64,000 nt of DNA from Martinezella miluonensis (GTDB taxonomy: Bacteria > Pseudomonadota > Alphaproteobacteria > Rhizobiales > Rhizobiaceae), in the NCBI RefSeq assembly GCF_900094545.1, contig NZ_FMAH01000030.1, positions 21,808-85,807 on the forward strand, given 5' to 3'. Positions 7,024 to 15,340 of this stretch are shown piece by piece. The first letter of the stretch is position 1, and the number at the start of each line of letters is the position of its first letter. Under the pieces are notes generated by a model. It searched no databases. It was given only the letters and a program-made list of their open reading frames with translations, and was not told the DNA's origin. The position numbers were made by a program, and so were the translations under genes.

Positions 7024-8253
7024 ATGCACCGAAAGGACCCGACAGTGGTTGATGTAACTGCAAAAAGCCGGCGATCGGTGCCAGCAATACCCGGCGGCGT
7101 TTGGGCACTGGGTTTCGTCTCACTCTTTATGGACGTCTCCTCCGAGATGATCCACGCCCTGCTTCCCGTCTACATGGTCACCGTCCTTGGTGCCTCAACG
7201 CTTTCCGTCGGCATCATCGAAGGCATCGCGGAAGCTACAGCTGCGATCACGAAAGTATTCTCAGGAGCCGTAAGCGACTGGCTCGGCAAGCGGAAGCTGT
7301 TGGTCTTGCTGGGATATGGGATGGCCGCACTGACCAAGCCGATCTTCCCGATTGCACCGTCGATCGGTTGGCTTGTCGCCGCCCGCTTCATCGACCGTAT
7401 CGGCAAGGGCATTCGCGGTGCGCCGCGAGATGCCCTGATTGCGGACATTTCCCCACCGGAAGTTCGCGGCGCAAGCTTCGGACTGCGGCAATCTCTGGAT
7501 ACCGTCGGCGCCTTCCTCGGCCCCGTCCTCGCGCTGCTTTTGATGTGGTGGACATCCAATCGGTATGCCACGGTTTTCTGGATTGCGGTTATACCTGCCT
7601 TCGTAGCGGTCGGCCTCATCCTTTTCTTCGTCAAAGAACCTTCAAAATCCCCGAGCAATAGCGACGCGCGAGTTCCGTTACGGAAAGCCGATCTCTTGCG
7701 CCTCCCAAGCGCATACTGGCTTGTTACGGTGATTGCAGCGATTTTCACCCTCGCTCGCTTCAGCGAAGCTTTCCTGCTGCTCGATGCCCAGCGGCTCGAT
7801 ATTCCCGTCATGTTGGTACCGCTTGTGCTGATCGGCATGAATTTCGTCTATTCGATATCGGCATATCCGGTCGGAGTGCTTGCTGACCGGGTTGACCGCG
7901 TCACACTGCTTTTGATCGGCGTCGGGCTCCTGGTCGCGGCCGATCTGGCCTTGGCTTTCGTTCCTGGGCTCCCCGGCCTAGCACTTGGCGTTTTGCTCTG
8001 GGGCCTGCACATGGGCTTCACGCAAGGAATCTTTGCAACATTGGTTGCGGACGCCTCTCCGAGCGATCTGCGAGGAACGGCCTTCGGGTTCTTCAATCTC
8101 GTTTCCGGTATCGCCCTGCTATTTGCCAGCATCCTTGCTGGTGGACTGTGGGAATGGATCGGACCCGACAGCACTTTTGCCGCCGGCGCAGCGTTTGCAT
8201 CCATAGCCGGCCTGACCTTGTTTGCTTTCAGAAAGCACCTCAAAAGCGCTTGA
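7024..8253 (+). CDS. MFS transporter, exporter type
   Basis: 409 residues with about 12 hydrophobic helices. MFS signature loops are visible: GAVSDWLGKRKLLVLLGYG between helices 2 and 3, ARFIDRIGKGIRGAPRDALIAD after helix 4, and a second-half repeat GVLADRVDRVTLL. The GKGIRGAPRDALIAD stretch marks a subfamily often found beside metal or oxyanion resistance genes. Its tight coupling to ChrB-N and the following PAP2 gene suggests export of a toxic ion or metabolite. Substrate unknown; no ChrA chromate transporter is present in the window. Confidence 0.85.
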   Translation: MHRKDPTVVDVTAKSRRSVPAIPGGVWALGFVSLFMDVSSEMIHALLPVYMVTVLGASTLSVGIIEGIAEATAAITKVFSGAVSDWLGKRKLLVLLGYGMAALTKPIFPIAPSIGWLVAARFIDRIGKGIRGAPRDALIADISPPEVRGASFGLRQSLDTVGAFLGPVLALLLMWWTSNRYATVFWIAVIPAFVAVGLILFFVKEPSKSPSNSDARVPLRKADLLRLPSAYWLVTVIAAIFTLARFSEAFLLLDAQRLDIPVMLVPLVLIGMNFVYSISAYPVGVLADRVDRVTLLLIGVGLLVAADLALAFVPGLPGLALGVLLWGLHMGFTQGIFATLVADASPSDLRGTAFGFFNLVSGIALLFASILAGGLWEWIGPDSTFAAGAAFASIAGLTLFAFRKHLKSA

Positions 8254-8343
8254 ACTGTCTGGCCGCGATCACAATGCTGCCTTGATACTTCAGGCAGCTG
8301 TCAGTCGAATAAGGCATCCCGTCGCAAGACGACAGGAGACCAA

Positions 8344-8892
8344 ATGTACAAACTCGACGCCGCCATTACCGGATGGATCAATAGCCTGTCCGGAAACAGC
8401 CTTCTCGACCATGCCTTGATCACCATCTCCAACCTCGGCGTCCCATTGCTCATACTGGCCGTGGCCGCCCAATGGTGGACCGGCCCCGAGCGGACGAAAA
8501 CGCGCCACATCCTGATCGCTGCCGGCCTGACCTTTCTGATCGGTCTTGGGATCAACCAGGTCATTCTGCTTTTCGATCAGCGTATCCGGCCCTATGACGC
8601 CGGAGTCACTCGACTTCTGATCGAGCGCAGCAGCGATCCTTCATTTCCGTCGGACCATGCGACGGCGACCTTTGCGATCGCCGCGGCTTTCCTGATCCAT
8701 AATCTGCCGAAACGCGGCCTTTTCTTTCTTGTGGCGGCAATTCTGGTGTCCTTGTCGCGCGTCTATCTCGGTACGCACTACATCAGCGACGTCATGGGCG
8801 GCGCGCTGACGGCGATCTTCGCGGCGGCCCTGGTCAAAGCCCTCTACAAGCCTGCGACAGGTGTCGACCGCTTTCTGACGAGTATCCTCTAA
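8344..8892 (+). CDS. PAP2-family membrane phosphatase
   Basis: 182 residues with several membrane helices. All three catalytic motifs of the PAP2 superfamily are present: DQRIRPYD at about residues 78-85, PSDHATATF at 102-110, and SRVYLGTHYISD at 138-149 with the nucleophile-activating His and Asp. Proteins of this size are often undecaprenyl-pyrophosphate or lipid phosphatases acting on the outer face of the inner membrane. The start follows AGGAGACC. It lies 90 bp after the MFS gene on the same strand and is probably in the same operon. Confidence 0.85.
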   Translation: MYKLDAAITGWINSLSGNSLLDHALITISNLGVPLLILAVAAQWWTGPERTKTRHILIAAGLTFLIGLGINQVILLFDQRIRPYDAGVTRLLIERSSDPSFPSDHATATFAIAAAFLIHNLPKRGLFFLVAAILVSLSRVYLGTHYISDVMGGALTAIFAAALVKALYKPATGVDRFLTSIL

Positions 8893-9263
8893 CTGGAGGT
8901 CGGCGGCGGTCCGCGCTTGCCGGGAAAGGGACGCGGATCGGTTCGCCATCCGACGCCACTCTTTCAGGCTCTGCCGCAGACGCCCCATACGGACGTCTTC
9001 CTCAACTAGAGGCCTTGGCAATCCAAGATGCCAAATCCCAACAAGGCGGCATCGCGCAGCGCTTCTGCGTTCGTTGCGCTAATGCGGCCAGCACCACCGC
9101 CCCGCTTCCAGGTATCGTAACGCTGGCGACGAATGCGGCGGACATTGCCCTCTTCGCCGCGTTGCTTGCTGCAGCACTTGTTGCTTGCGGACGGATGGAG
9201 CGGAGCGAAGAGCGAGCACAGCTGACAGAATGATATCGAGCTCTAAGATGCGCGGTGAAAAAC
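8893..9263. other. Intergenic stretch, nothing recognised
   Basis: About 370 bases after the PAP2 gene. A weak inverted pair (GGTCCGCG near 8910 and CGCGGATC near 8935) could be a terminator for the operon, but there is no T-run. No gene with motif or ribosome site was found. Confidence 0.35.
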
Positions 9264-9590
9264 TTATGCGGCTTGATCGCAGCTCTGTTTCACGACCCGT
9301 TGCGAGCAATATTCAAGCTCGATCTCAAGAAGCCTCGTTGCCCGCGCCAGCGCGTCTTCCGCCTCGGCGAACAAATGTGACTTGTCGCCCATTCTGGCTG
9401 CGCCGTAATTTGTGGCGCGCAGCAAGACGAGATCAGCCAGATCGAGGCATTCCGGCGTTGGTTGGACGAGGTTCAGGCAATACCGCAAATTGATGGCCAC
9501 CTCGAGGACGAATTCGGCGGCGGAAAAATCCAATACTGCGCCCGGCGGCGATGAGCGCGCCAGAAATATCCTCCAGTGTTGGGTCATCAT
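9264..9590 (-). CDS. Hypothetical protein
   Basis: 108 residues from the ATG at 9590 (GAGAGGGG just upstream). Leucine-, alanine- and glutamate-rich and predicted helical (FVLEVAINLRYCLNLV, FAEAEDALARATRLLEIELEYC). No signal peptide or known motif. It may be a small soluble helical protein; no neighbours suggest a role. Confidence 0.4.
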   Translation of the reverse strand: MMTQHWRIFLARSSPPGAVLDFSAAEFVLEVAINLRYCLNLVQPTPECLDLADLVLLRATNYGAARMGDKSHLFAEAEDALARATRLLEIELEYCSQRVVKQSCDQAA

Positions 9591-10005
9591 AGTACCCCTC
9601 TCATCGGACCGAGCGCGCTGGTAGGGATGTATCGCGCGCGGCAATTTTTACAGAGACGTTATTGGGATCCGAAGCGCCGATTCTGCGTCGGCAAGACCCC
9701 GGCATGCCGCAGTCATATCGGCTGGAGGAGGACGCTTTCAATAATGAGATCATGCAATTGGGCTTCGGTCTGCCCCCATTTTCCGACGTTGGTCTGATCC
9801 TATGTCGGTAAAAGGTCCCGATCGTGATTGCTGAAGTCCAAGCCGGACATTATTCGTATGATAAAACTTGACCGCTCGCAGTCTTATGGCGATCTGATAT
9901 TGAGATCAGAATCTCGTCAATCGGCGATGTAGAGCGGCACACTTTCGTGCCAGGGAACGATATCCGCTCGCCGCCAAATCCAGTTGGAGCCTCGGGAGGC
10001 TACAG
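9591..10005. other. Intergenic stretch with an inverted repeat
   Basis: About 415 bases without a convincing gene. Near the right end, TCTGAT (9893-9898) and ATCAGA (9905-9910) form a perfect 6-bp inverted repeat with a 6-nt spacer, 95 bp upstream of the Gly/Asn-rich gene: a possible regulator site. Confidence 0.35.
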
Positions 10006-10500
10006 GTGCAGTTGCGTCGAAAGCTTATTGCTGTCTTGCCATGTCTGTCGCTGACCTTGGTCAGCACGGCGCTCCCCTATACCGTGAAAATTCAAGGAGT
10101 ATCCGCGAAAGTTGTACAGCAATTGGCGGAGGCCAAAGGGGGCAACGGCAATGGTGGCGGCAACGGGAATGGTGGCGGAAATGGAAATGGCGGAGGCAAT
10201 GGAAACGGCGGTGGCAATAGCGGTAATGGCGGTGGCAACGGGAACGGCAGTGGTAATGGCAAAGGCAAGGGAAACGACAATGGCCAGTCGTCGAGCACCA
10301 AGAGCGTAACGCAAAGCCAGGTCGATTCCGATCAGTCTACCGATGAAGGCAATGGCTCCATGAGCGTCCGCCACAAAGATGGGATGAGCGAAAAAATACA
10401 GAGCGGACGCTACGTCATGCAGGATTCAAAGGGGCGTACGATCGTCAACCGCAATGCGACCATAGCCGACGAGCAGCGGCTCAAATCCTTCTTTCACTGA
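10006..10500 (+). CDS. Exported Gly/Asn-repeat protein
   Basis: 164 residues starting at a GTG preceded by GGGAGG. The N-terminus is basic then hydrophobic (KLIAVLPCLSLTLVSTALP), a signal peptide. Residues ~45-92 are an almost pure Gly/Asn repeat (GGNGNGGGNGN units), followed by a polar Ser/Thr/Gln segment and a C-terminal part (SGRYVMQDSKGRTIVNR). It is likely periplasmic or secreted, with an unstructured repeat. It overlaps the 3' end of the response regulator on the other strand by 7 bp. A second Gly-rich exported protein lies on the far side of that two-component system. Confidence 0.6.
   Translation: MQLRRKLIAVLPCLSLTLVSTALPYTVKIQGVSAKVVQQLAEAKGGNGNGGGNGNGGGNGNGGGNGNGGGNSGNGGGNGNGSGNGKGKGNDNGQSSSTKSVTQSQVDSDQSTDEGNGSMSVRHKDGMSEKIQSGRYVMQDSKGRTIVNRNATIADEQRLKSFFH
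10138..10278 (+). repeat. In-frame tandem repeat coding Gly/Asn
   Basis: Degenerate 6/15-base units of the type GGCAACGGCAATGGTGGC repeated about nine times. Codon wobble between the units suggests an old, selectively kept repeat rather than a recent slippage product. Confidence 0.7.
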
Positions 10501-11138
10501 CGGCGCTTTTCAAGCTCATCCCGGAAGGCCATCGCAGCTTCCGTTCGATTGCTTACTTCGAGCTTGGTGAAGATTTGCGTCATGTGATGCTTGATGGTTT
10601 TTTCATGTAGATCGAGTTTCAGGCCGATATGCTTGTTGCTCAGCCCCGCAGAGGCCAGTTCCAGCACTTCCCTTTCCCTGTCCGTCAGCGCGTTGAATGG
10701 ATTGATCCGAGCGCGTGATCCGGTTTCCGAAATCAGACGAGCTGACAAGGTTGGCGCGACGTAGCTGTCACCGGCCGCGACGCTGCGAATGATATCCGCC
10801 AGCATCTGAGACCCAACGCCTTTCAGAACATAACCCTTCGCGCCGCTCTTGAGCGCAGCCATCACGTCATCGCTTGCCTCGGAGACCGTCAGCATCACGA
10901 TCTTCTGATCGGGCATCTGTTCAAGTATGAGCGGGATAGCCTCCAGCCCTCCTCCCGGCATCGAGATGTCGAGAAGCAGTATGTCTGGATGGCACTCCGC
11001 GGCGATGCGCACCGCGTCTTCCTTGCTGCTACCCTCGCCGAGGACGCTAAATCCATCCATTTCAGTCAAGCTTCGGATGACGCCTTCCCTGAAAAGCGGG
11101 TGATCGTCTATGACTGCCAAACTGATTGCAGCTGTCAT
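10494..11138 (-). CDS. NarL/FixJ-family response regulator
   Basis: 214 residues. The receiver domain (residues 6-120) has the acidic pair DD at 11-12, phosphoacceptor Asp57 (ILLLDISMPGG), conserved Thr84 and Lys106. The C-terminal LuxR-type HTH follows (LTDREREVLELASAGLSNKHIGLKLDLHEKTIKHHMTQIFTKLEVSNRTEAA). Its start overlaps the stop codon of the kinase upstream (ATGA), so the two are translationally coupled and form one two-component system. Confidence 0.92.
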   Translation of the reverse strand: MTAAISLAVIDDHPLFREGVIRSLTEMDGFSVLGEGSSKEDAVRIAAECHPDILLLDISMPGGGLEAIPLILEQMPDQKIVMLTVSEASDDVMAALKSGAKGYVLKGVGSQMLADIIRSVAAGDSYVAPTLSARLISETGSRARINPFNALTDREREVLELASAGLSNKHIGLKLDLHEKTIKHHMTQIFTKLEVSNRTEAAMAFRDELEKRRQ

Positions 11139-12577
11139 GCCTGCTCCATTTCTTCGATGTTCAAAGACATTCGAACGGTGGTTCCCCGGTTCGATGATAA
11201 AAGCTGAAAAGTACCACCAAGGCTTTCGACCCGATCCCTGAGGCCGGCAAGGCCCAGCTTTTGTGGGCCGACGTCTTTCGGATCAAACCCCTGCCCTTCA
11301 TCGGCGACTTCGACGACGACCAGACCATCCTCGAAAGATTGCACGACCTTTTGCCCGATCCCGCCGGCATGGCGATAGCCATTGTTCAAGGCCTCCTGGA
11401 CAAAACGATAAACGCATATCTTTGCGGAGGTGGATAGGTCAGCTGGTATATTGCCCGTGGAGAGCGCGACGTCGACACCGGTGCGCCGCTCGTGCGCGCG
11501 GATCGCGCGCTGCAGGAGATCGGCGAGGTTGTCCGTCTCGATGTGAGGGAGCATCAGCCCACTGCAGATACTCCTGATCTCGGTCATGGCGTCATCAAGG
11601 CTGGTCTTGATGGTGTGCAGCGACGCCTCACGCTCATTCGATGGGGTGGCGGGACTGGTCAGCGTCCGGCTGTCCAGACGCAGAGAGGCATAAGCGACCA
11701 ATTGGGCTGGACCGTCATGCAGGTCGGCGCCGATACGGCGCAAATAGCTCTCGTTGAGTGCGGCTGAGCGCTGCGTTGCGCGTTGAACGCGGGCGCGAAG
11801 CGCCTTGTTCTGCTCCAGTAGCCTTGAGAGTTCTGCGATGCGGCCGTTAAGCGCCTTGCGCTGATTGTCTATGGTGCGACTGCCACGCAGGACGATGATC
11901 GATAGCAGGGCGAAGAATGTGAGCGTGAACAGGGCAACCACAAGCCAGCTCAACAGTCGGGCTTGATTGAGGCTCCCTTCGAAATCGTTGGCAACCTCGT
12001 AAAACTCGGAAACAGCGACGACCTTGCCGGACCAGGGTTGAAGCACCGGATTGTAGATCTCAAGGAGTGGCCTGCCGCTATCGCGCTCGGCAACACTTTC
12101 CACATCGTCGATCTGGTTGAACTTGGCAACCATTTGGCCTGAAAATGCAGTTTTGAGGCTGTCCGAAAGCGGGAACTGCTTGCCGGAGAGGTTTTTGTTG
12201 TTGGAGTAGAGGATCGTCCCGTCATCGCGCCATAATCGGAACGAAAACAACCGCTCACCAAGCGCTCCCTGGCCGAGCGTCTCGTCTAGGGCCCGCGTTA
12301 CCGTGTCGTCGAGAGCCTTGGTGGTCTGCATATCGGGTAGTAGCGGGGCGATGACGCTATCGACGTAAAGCGCTGTCGTCGCCGCAGAATTGCGTGTCAC
12401 GGCATTTTCGATCACACTGGCAACGATGGAGCCGACAACGAGCATTGCACAGATGGCGACGAAGCCGCCAGCCAGCAGGAACTGTCTCGCCAAGGATTGA
12501 GCGTTCCAACCTGCGATTAGACTTACCAGAGATAGCATGTGTTTACTGTTTGTCTGCAGAACTGGCATCGTCCGCAC
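11135..12577 (-). CDS. Membrane sensor histidine kinase, NarX type
   Basis: 480 residues from a GTG with GGGAG 5 nt upstream. Two membrane helices (about 33-55 and 208-230) enclose a ~150-residue periplasmic sensor. After a coiled linker comes the HisKA_3 dimerisation domain with His287 (RRIGADLHDGPAQLVAYASLRLDS), then an ATPase domain with EALNNGYRHAGG (N box) and VADEGQGFDP...GLAGLRDRVESLGG (G boxes). It should autophosphorylate and drive the coupled LuxR-type regulator. The signal is unknown. The divergent neighbour is an exported Gly/His-rich protein, a likely target or input. Confidence 0.92.
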   Translation of the reverse strand: MRTMPVLQTNSKHMLSLVSLIAGWNAQSLARQFLLAGGFVAICAMLVVGSIVASVIENAVTRNSAATTALYVDSVIAPLLPDMQTTKALDDTVTRALDETLGQGALGERLFSFRLWRDDGTILYSNNKNLSGKQFPLSDSLKTAFSGQMVAKFNQIDDVESVAERDSGRPLLEIYNPVLQPWSGKVVAVSEFYEVANDFEGSLNQARLLSWLVVALFTLTFFALLSIIVLRGSRTIDNQRKALNGRIAELSRLLEQNKALRARVQRATQRSAALNESYLRRIGADLHDGPAQLVAYASLRLDSRTLTSPATPSNEREASLHTIKTSLDDAMTEIRSICSGLMLPHIETDNLADLLQRAIRAHERRTGVDVALSTGNIPADLSTSAKICVYRFVQEALNNGYRHAGGIGQKVVQSFEDGLVVVEVADEGQGFDPKDVGPQKLGLAGLRDRVESLGGTFQLLSSNRGTTVRMSLNIEEMEQA

Positions 12578-12851
12578 TGATCTCCCAACCCCCTATAGCT
12601 ATCCCAGCAGGATGGGGTGTCAACTGCCGCAAGTCGGCATCACTCGTATCGTCACCGCAAGATGGCCTTGTTGCGCGGCACATACCATCTAGGAGACCAT
12701 CGGGGATACTCAATCAGACTATGGTCCAAATAGGCAAGGCATAGGTCCGAGCGGTGTAGAAACCTGAGATTTCGGCAATATTGTAGTGCGCAGTGATTTG
12801 CTGGATACGCCCACCGCAACAGGTGGCGAGCTTTTTATGAAGGAAGTGCGC

Positions 12852-13547
12852 ATGAAAATCCGTTCTGTCATTGGTGCTGCTGGCCTCGGTCTGGCGCTAG
12901 CTGTCGCTCCCATGGGAGGAGCCGCCGTTGGCTTCATACAAGCTGCTTTCGCAAAAGGTGGCGACGGCAACGGCGGTGGTAACGGCGGAGGCCATGGTGA
13001 AGGTCATGGCGAGGGAAAATCCGACCACGACAAGTCTGGCCGTGATCGCGACCGCGACGATGTAAGCAGCACTACCGCGAGCACGGCTACGACGCAGGGC
13101 ACTTCCTCGCCGTTCACAACGCATCATTTTGACAGGGATTCCGATAGGCATTCCAAGGCCCATCATGCGAGCGCGAAGACACACACTGAAAAGTTCGAAG
13201 GCAGCCTCCATTCACTCAACAGGAACTACCACGCCTACTTGAACTCGAAGGATCCCAAGATGGCGGCTCTCTCGGCCTATGTGAAGGCATATGCCGAATT
13301 CGAAACGAAATACGGAACGACAGCCGTGCCCACAGATCCCGCGCTTAGCGACAACGCCTTGCGTTCGGCGCTGCAGCAGCTGTCGAACAAGCCGGTAACG
13401 AACCAGGAGCTCGCCGAAGCAAAGAGCATCCTCGGCGTCGGAACGAACACGGGAAAAATCGCGGAAGTTCGCGAGGCACTGGAAAGGAAAGCCGAAAATT
13501 CGGCCCCATCTCAGAGCGACACAGACGAGATTGAGACTGCCAACTAA
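12852..13547 (+). CDS. Exported Gly/His/Asp-rich protein
   Basis: 231 residues from the ATG at 12852 (AAGGAAG 5 nt upstream; an ATG at 12837 is possible). A signal peptide (IRSVIGAAGLGLALAVAPMGGAAVGFIQAAFA) is followed by GGDGNGGGNGGGHGEGHGEG, then charged Asp/His/Lys-rich sequence (residues ~45-110) and a helical C-terminal domain of about 120 residues (FEGSLHSLNRNYHAYLNSKDPKMAALSAYVKAYAEFE). The His/Asp content might bind metal. It is divergent from the kinase gene and resembles the Gly/Asn-rich protein at the other end of the two-component locus. Confidence 0.65.
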   Translation: MKIRSVIGAAGLGLALAVAPMGGAAVGFIQAAFAKGGDGNGGGNGGGHGEGHGEGKSDHDKSGRDRDRDDVSSTTASTATTQGTSSPFTTHHFDRDSDRHSKAHHASAKTHTEKFEGSLHSLNRNYHAYLNSKDPKMAALSAYVKAYAEFETKYGTTAVPTDPALSDNALRSALQQLSNKPVTNQELAEAKSILGVGTNTGKIAEVREALERKAENSAPSQSDTDEIETAN

Positions 13548-13641
13548 GGCGCTGCAATAGCGGTTTCGGGGAGTGTGCCCATGGCGACAGTCCTCTGAGG
13601 CCACCCTCCAACGGACTGGCGTCGACGGACGCTACTCCATA

Positions 13642-13682
13642 GCCGGCCCGCCCGCCGGCTCTATCGCCGGGTCGGGCCTTTC
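13642..13682 (+). terminator. GC-rich hairpin at a convergent gene end
   Basis: GGCCCG and CCG arms pair with CGG and CGGGCC around the loop, followed by TTTCCCCCC. It lies 95 nt after the Gly/His-rich gene and overlaps the last codons of the opposing DedA gene, so it could serve as its terminator. Confidence 0.4.
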
Positions 13683-14347
13683 CCCCCGGACCCCGCCCGA
13701 TCCGGCGATAGCCTATGGTACTCTCTGCCGTTAGCAGCCTTGTTGCGCAGGCTCACGGCGATCAACACAGCCCCCTCGATTATCACGATTGCGATGGCAA
13801 GCCAGAAGCCAGTCTGGGTCACATCGCGTCCACTATGGCGCAAGACATAGCCGAGGCAGAGGAACGGCCCGTTCCACGTCAAACAACCAAGCGACGTCGC
13901 CGCGATGAAGGTCATGGGCTCGAGCCGCAGAGCACCAGCCGGCAGGGCCAGATAGATCCTGACAGCCGGGATGACCTGACCAGAAAATGTTACCCAGAAG
14001 TGGTTGCGGCGGTAGGCATCGGCCAGCCGGTCGTAGAAGGAGAGCTTGAGCAGCACGCATCCGCCATAGCTGGCGACGGCTCGCCTTACCCTATGCGGCC
14101 CAAACACCCAGCCGATACCATACCAGCCAAGCCCGCCAACGACCGAACCCGCCGTCACCGCCGCAATGGAGAGGGCGAGCATGGAGAGATCGGGCACCAT
14201 CAGTCCCAGGAGCATCAAGAGGATGTACGACGGAAAAAGCGGGACGAATTTCTCGAGGATAGCGAGACAGAATATCCCTGCAAGTCCGAAGCTCATCAAT
14301 AGCGTGACAGCGCCGGGCGCCTGTGCAATCAGTTCGTGCGCCGTCAT
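13661..14347 (-). CDS. DedA-family membrane protein
   Basis: 228 residues from the ATG at 14347. Hydrophobic helices with the DedA/SNARE-assoc signature: LEKFVPLFPSYILLMLLG near the start, GSVVGGLGWYGIGWVFG, then FWVTFSGQVIPAVRIYLALPAGALRLEPMTFIAATSLG, where the F/G...R...P.G motif defines the family. DedA proteins are undecaprenyl-phosphate or phospholipid flippases of the inner membrane needed for envelope homeostasis. It is divergent from an OmpR-type two-component system. Confidence 0.85.
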   Translation of the reverse strand: MTAHELIAQAPGAVTLLMSFGLAGIFCLAILEKFVPLFPSYILLMLLGLMVPDLSMLALSIAAVTAGSVVGGLGWYGIGWVFGPHRVRRAVASYGGCVLLKLSFYDRLADAYRRNHFWVTFSGQVIPAVRIYLALPAGALRLEPMTFIAATSLGCLTWNGPFLCLGYVLRHSGRDVTQTGFWLAIAIVIIEGAVLIAVSLRNKAANGREYHRLSPDRAGSGGKGPTRR

Positions 14348-14665
14348 GTGAGCGGTGCCCCCAGGGATCCGGCATCGCTCGGGACGCTGCAATCTCGCAC
14401 TTTGGCGATCCGATGGACGGAAGCTGGCTGAAAAGTCCAGGCTGTGGGCATTGGTTTTTCCTCTCGAAATGAGGAAGTGAGGTCTTACACAGCCGGATTG
14501 CGAAAACCTGTCACGTAGAAAGACTTTTAAAATGAGCAAGGCGCGCTGCCTTCGGAGGCCTAAAAAACCGCGGCATCGAACCGGGTCTGCAAGGTTATCT
14601 CAATGGAGGGATGCTAATAGCGCGTGAATGCCCTATCGACGCGGGCAAGCGATGGAGTTCACTGA
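14348..14665. other. Divergent promoter region DedA / two-component system
   Basis: A 318-base region between divergent genes. It must hold both promoters, but I could not single out convincing boxes or inverted repeats. Confidence 0.35.
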
Positions 14666-15340
14666 ATGCGTGTGCTTTTGGTCGAGGACGAGAAACCTAT
14701 GGCCGCTGTCTTGCGCAACGGGCTGGTGCGCCACGGCATGGTCGTGGACAATGTGGAGAACCTGGCGGACGCCGACACCGCCCTTTATGACGACGTTTAC
14801 GACGCCGTGGTTCTGGATCGCAGATTACCTGACGGGGACGGCCTTTCGCTGGTGAAATCGCTGCGTGCGAGGGGCGATATCGTGCCGGTGCTGGTATTGA
14901 CTGCGAAGGGCGACCTGCTCGATCGGATTGCCGGTCTCGACAGCGGCGCGGACGACTATCTTGGCAAACCCTTCGCCTTCGACGAGCTCTTGGCCCGGCT
15001 GCGCGCAATCCTGCGCCGTCCGACGCAACTGCAGCCCGATATCGTCAGACTTGGCCGCATGTCATTCGATTTCGCTCATCTTGAGGCGCATGTGGAAGAT
15101 GTTCGCCTGCGTATGCCGCGCCGGGAATTGCTCGTACTTGAAGCTCTGATGCGACGCATGGGGCGCATGGTGCTGCGCGAGACGCTGATGGAGGCCGTTT
15201 TCGGCATGAACGATGAGATCGAGTCCAACGCGCTCGATACGCATATCTCCCGCCTCCGCCGCAAGCTCACCGACGCCCACGCCGGTGTCGCCATCAGCGG
15301 CATCCGCGGTGTCGGCTATCTCCTCAGTGAGACGACATGA
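14666..15340 (+). CDS. OmpR-family response regulator
   Basis: 224 residues. Receiver domain with ED at 7-8, phosphoacceptor Asp51 (VVLDRRLPDGDG), conserved Thr79 and Lys (LGKPF) near 101; C-terminal winged helix (MPRRELLVLEALMRRMGRMVLRETLMEAVF...ALDTHISRLRRKL). The PRRELLVL start of the effector domain and the LLVEDE N-terminus place it in the QseB/PmrA/TctD-like branch. Stop overlaps the kinase start (ATGA). A paralogue without a kinase is at 24490-25161. Confidence 0.92.
   Translation: MRVLLVEDEKPMAAVLRNGLVRHGMVVDNVENLADADTALYDDVYDAVVLDRRLPDGDGLSLVKSLRARGDIVPVLVLTAKGDLLDRIAGLDSGADDYLGKPFAFDELLARLRAILRRPTQLQPDIVRLGRMSFDFAHLEAHVEDVRLRMPRRELLVLEALMRRMGRMVLRETLMEAVFGMNDEIESNALDTHISRLRRKLTDAHAGVAISGIRGVGYLLSETT

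Noticed and set aside
10138..10278. Gly/Asn repeat as a possible CRISPR-like array
   Set aside because: Units are short, in frame and adjacent without spacers; it is protein-coding.
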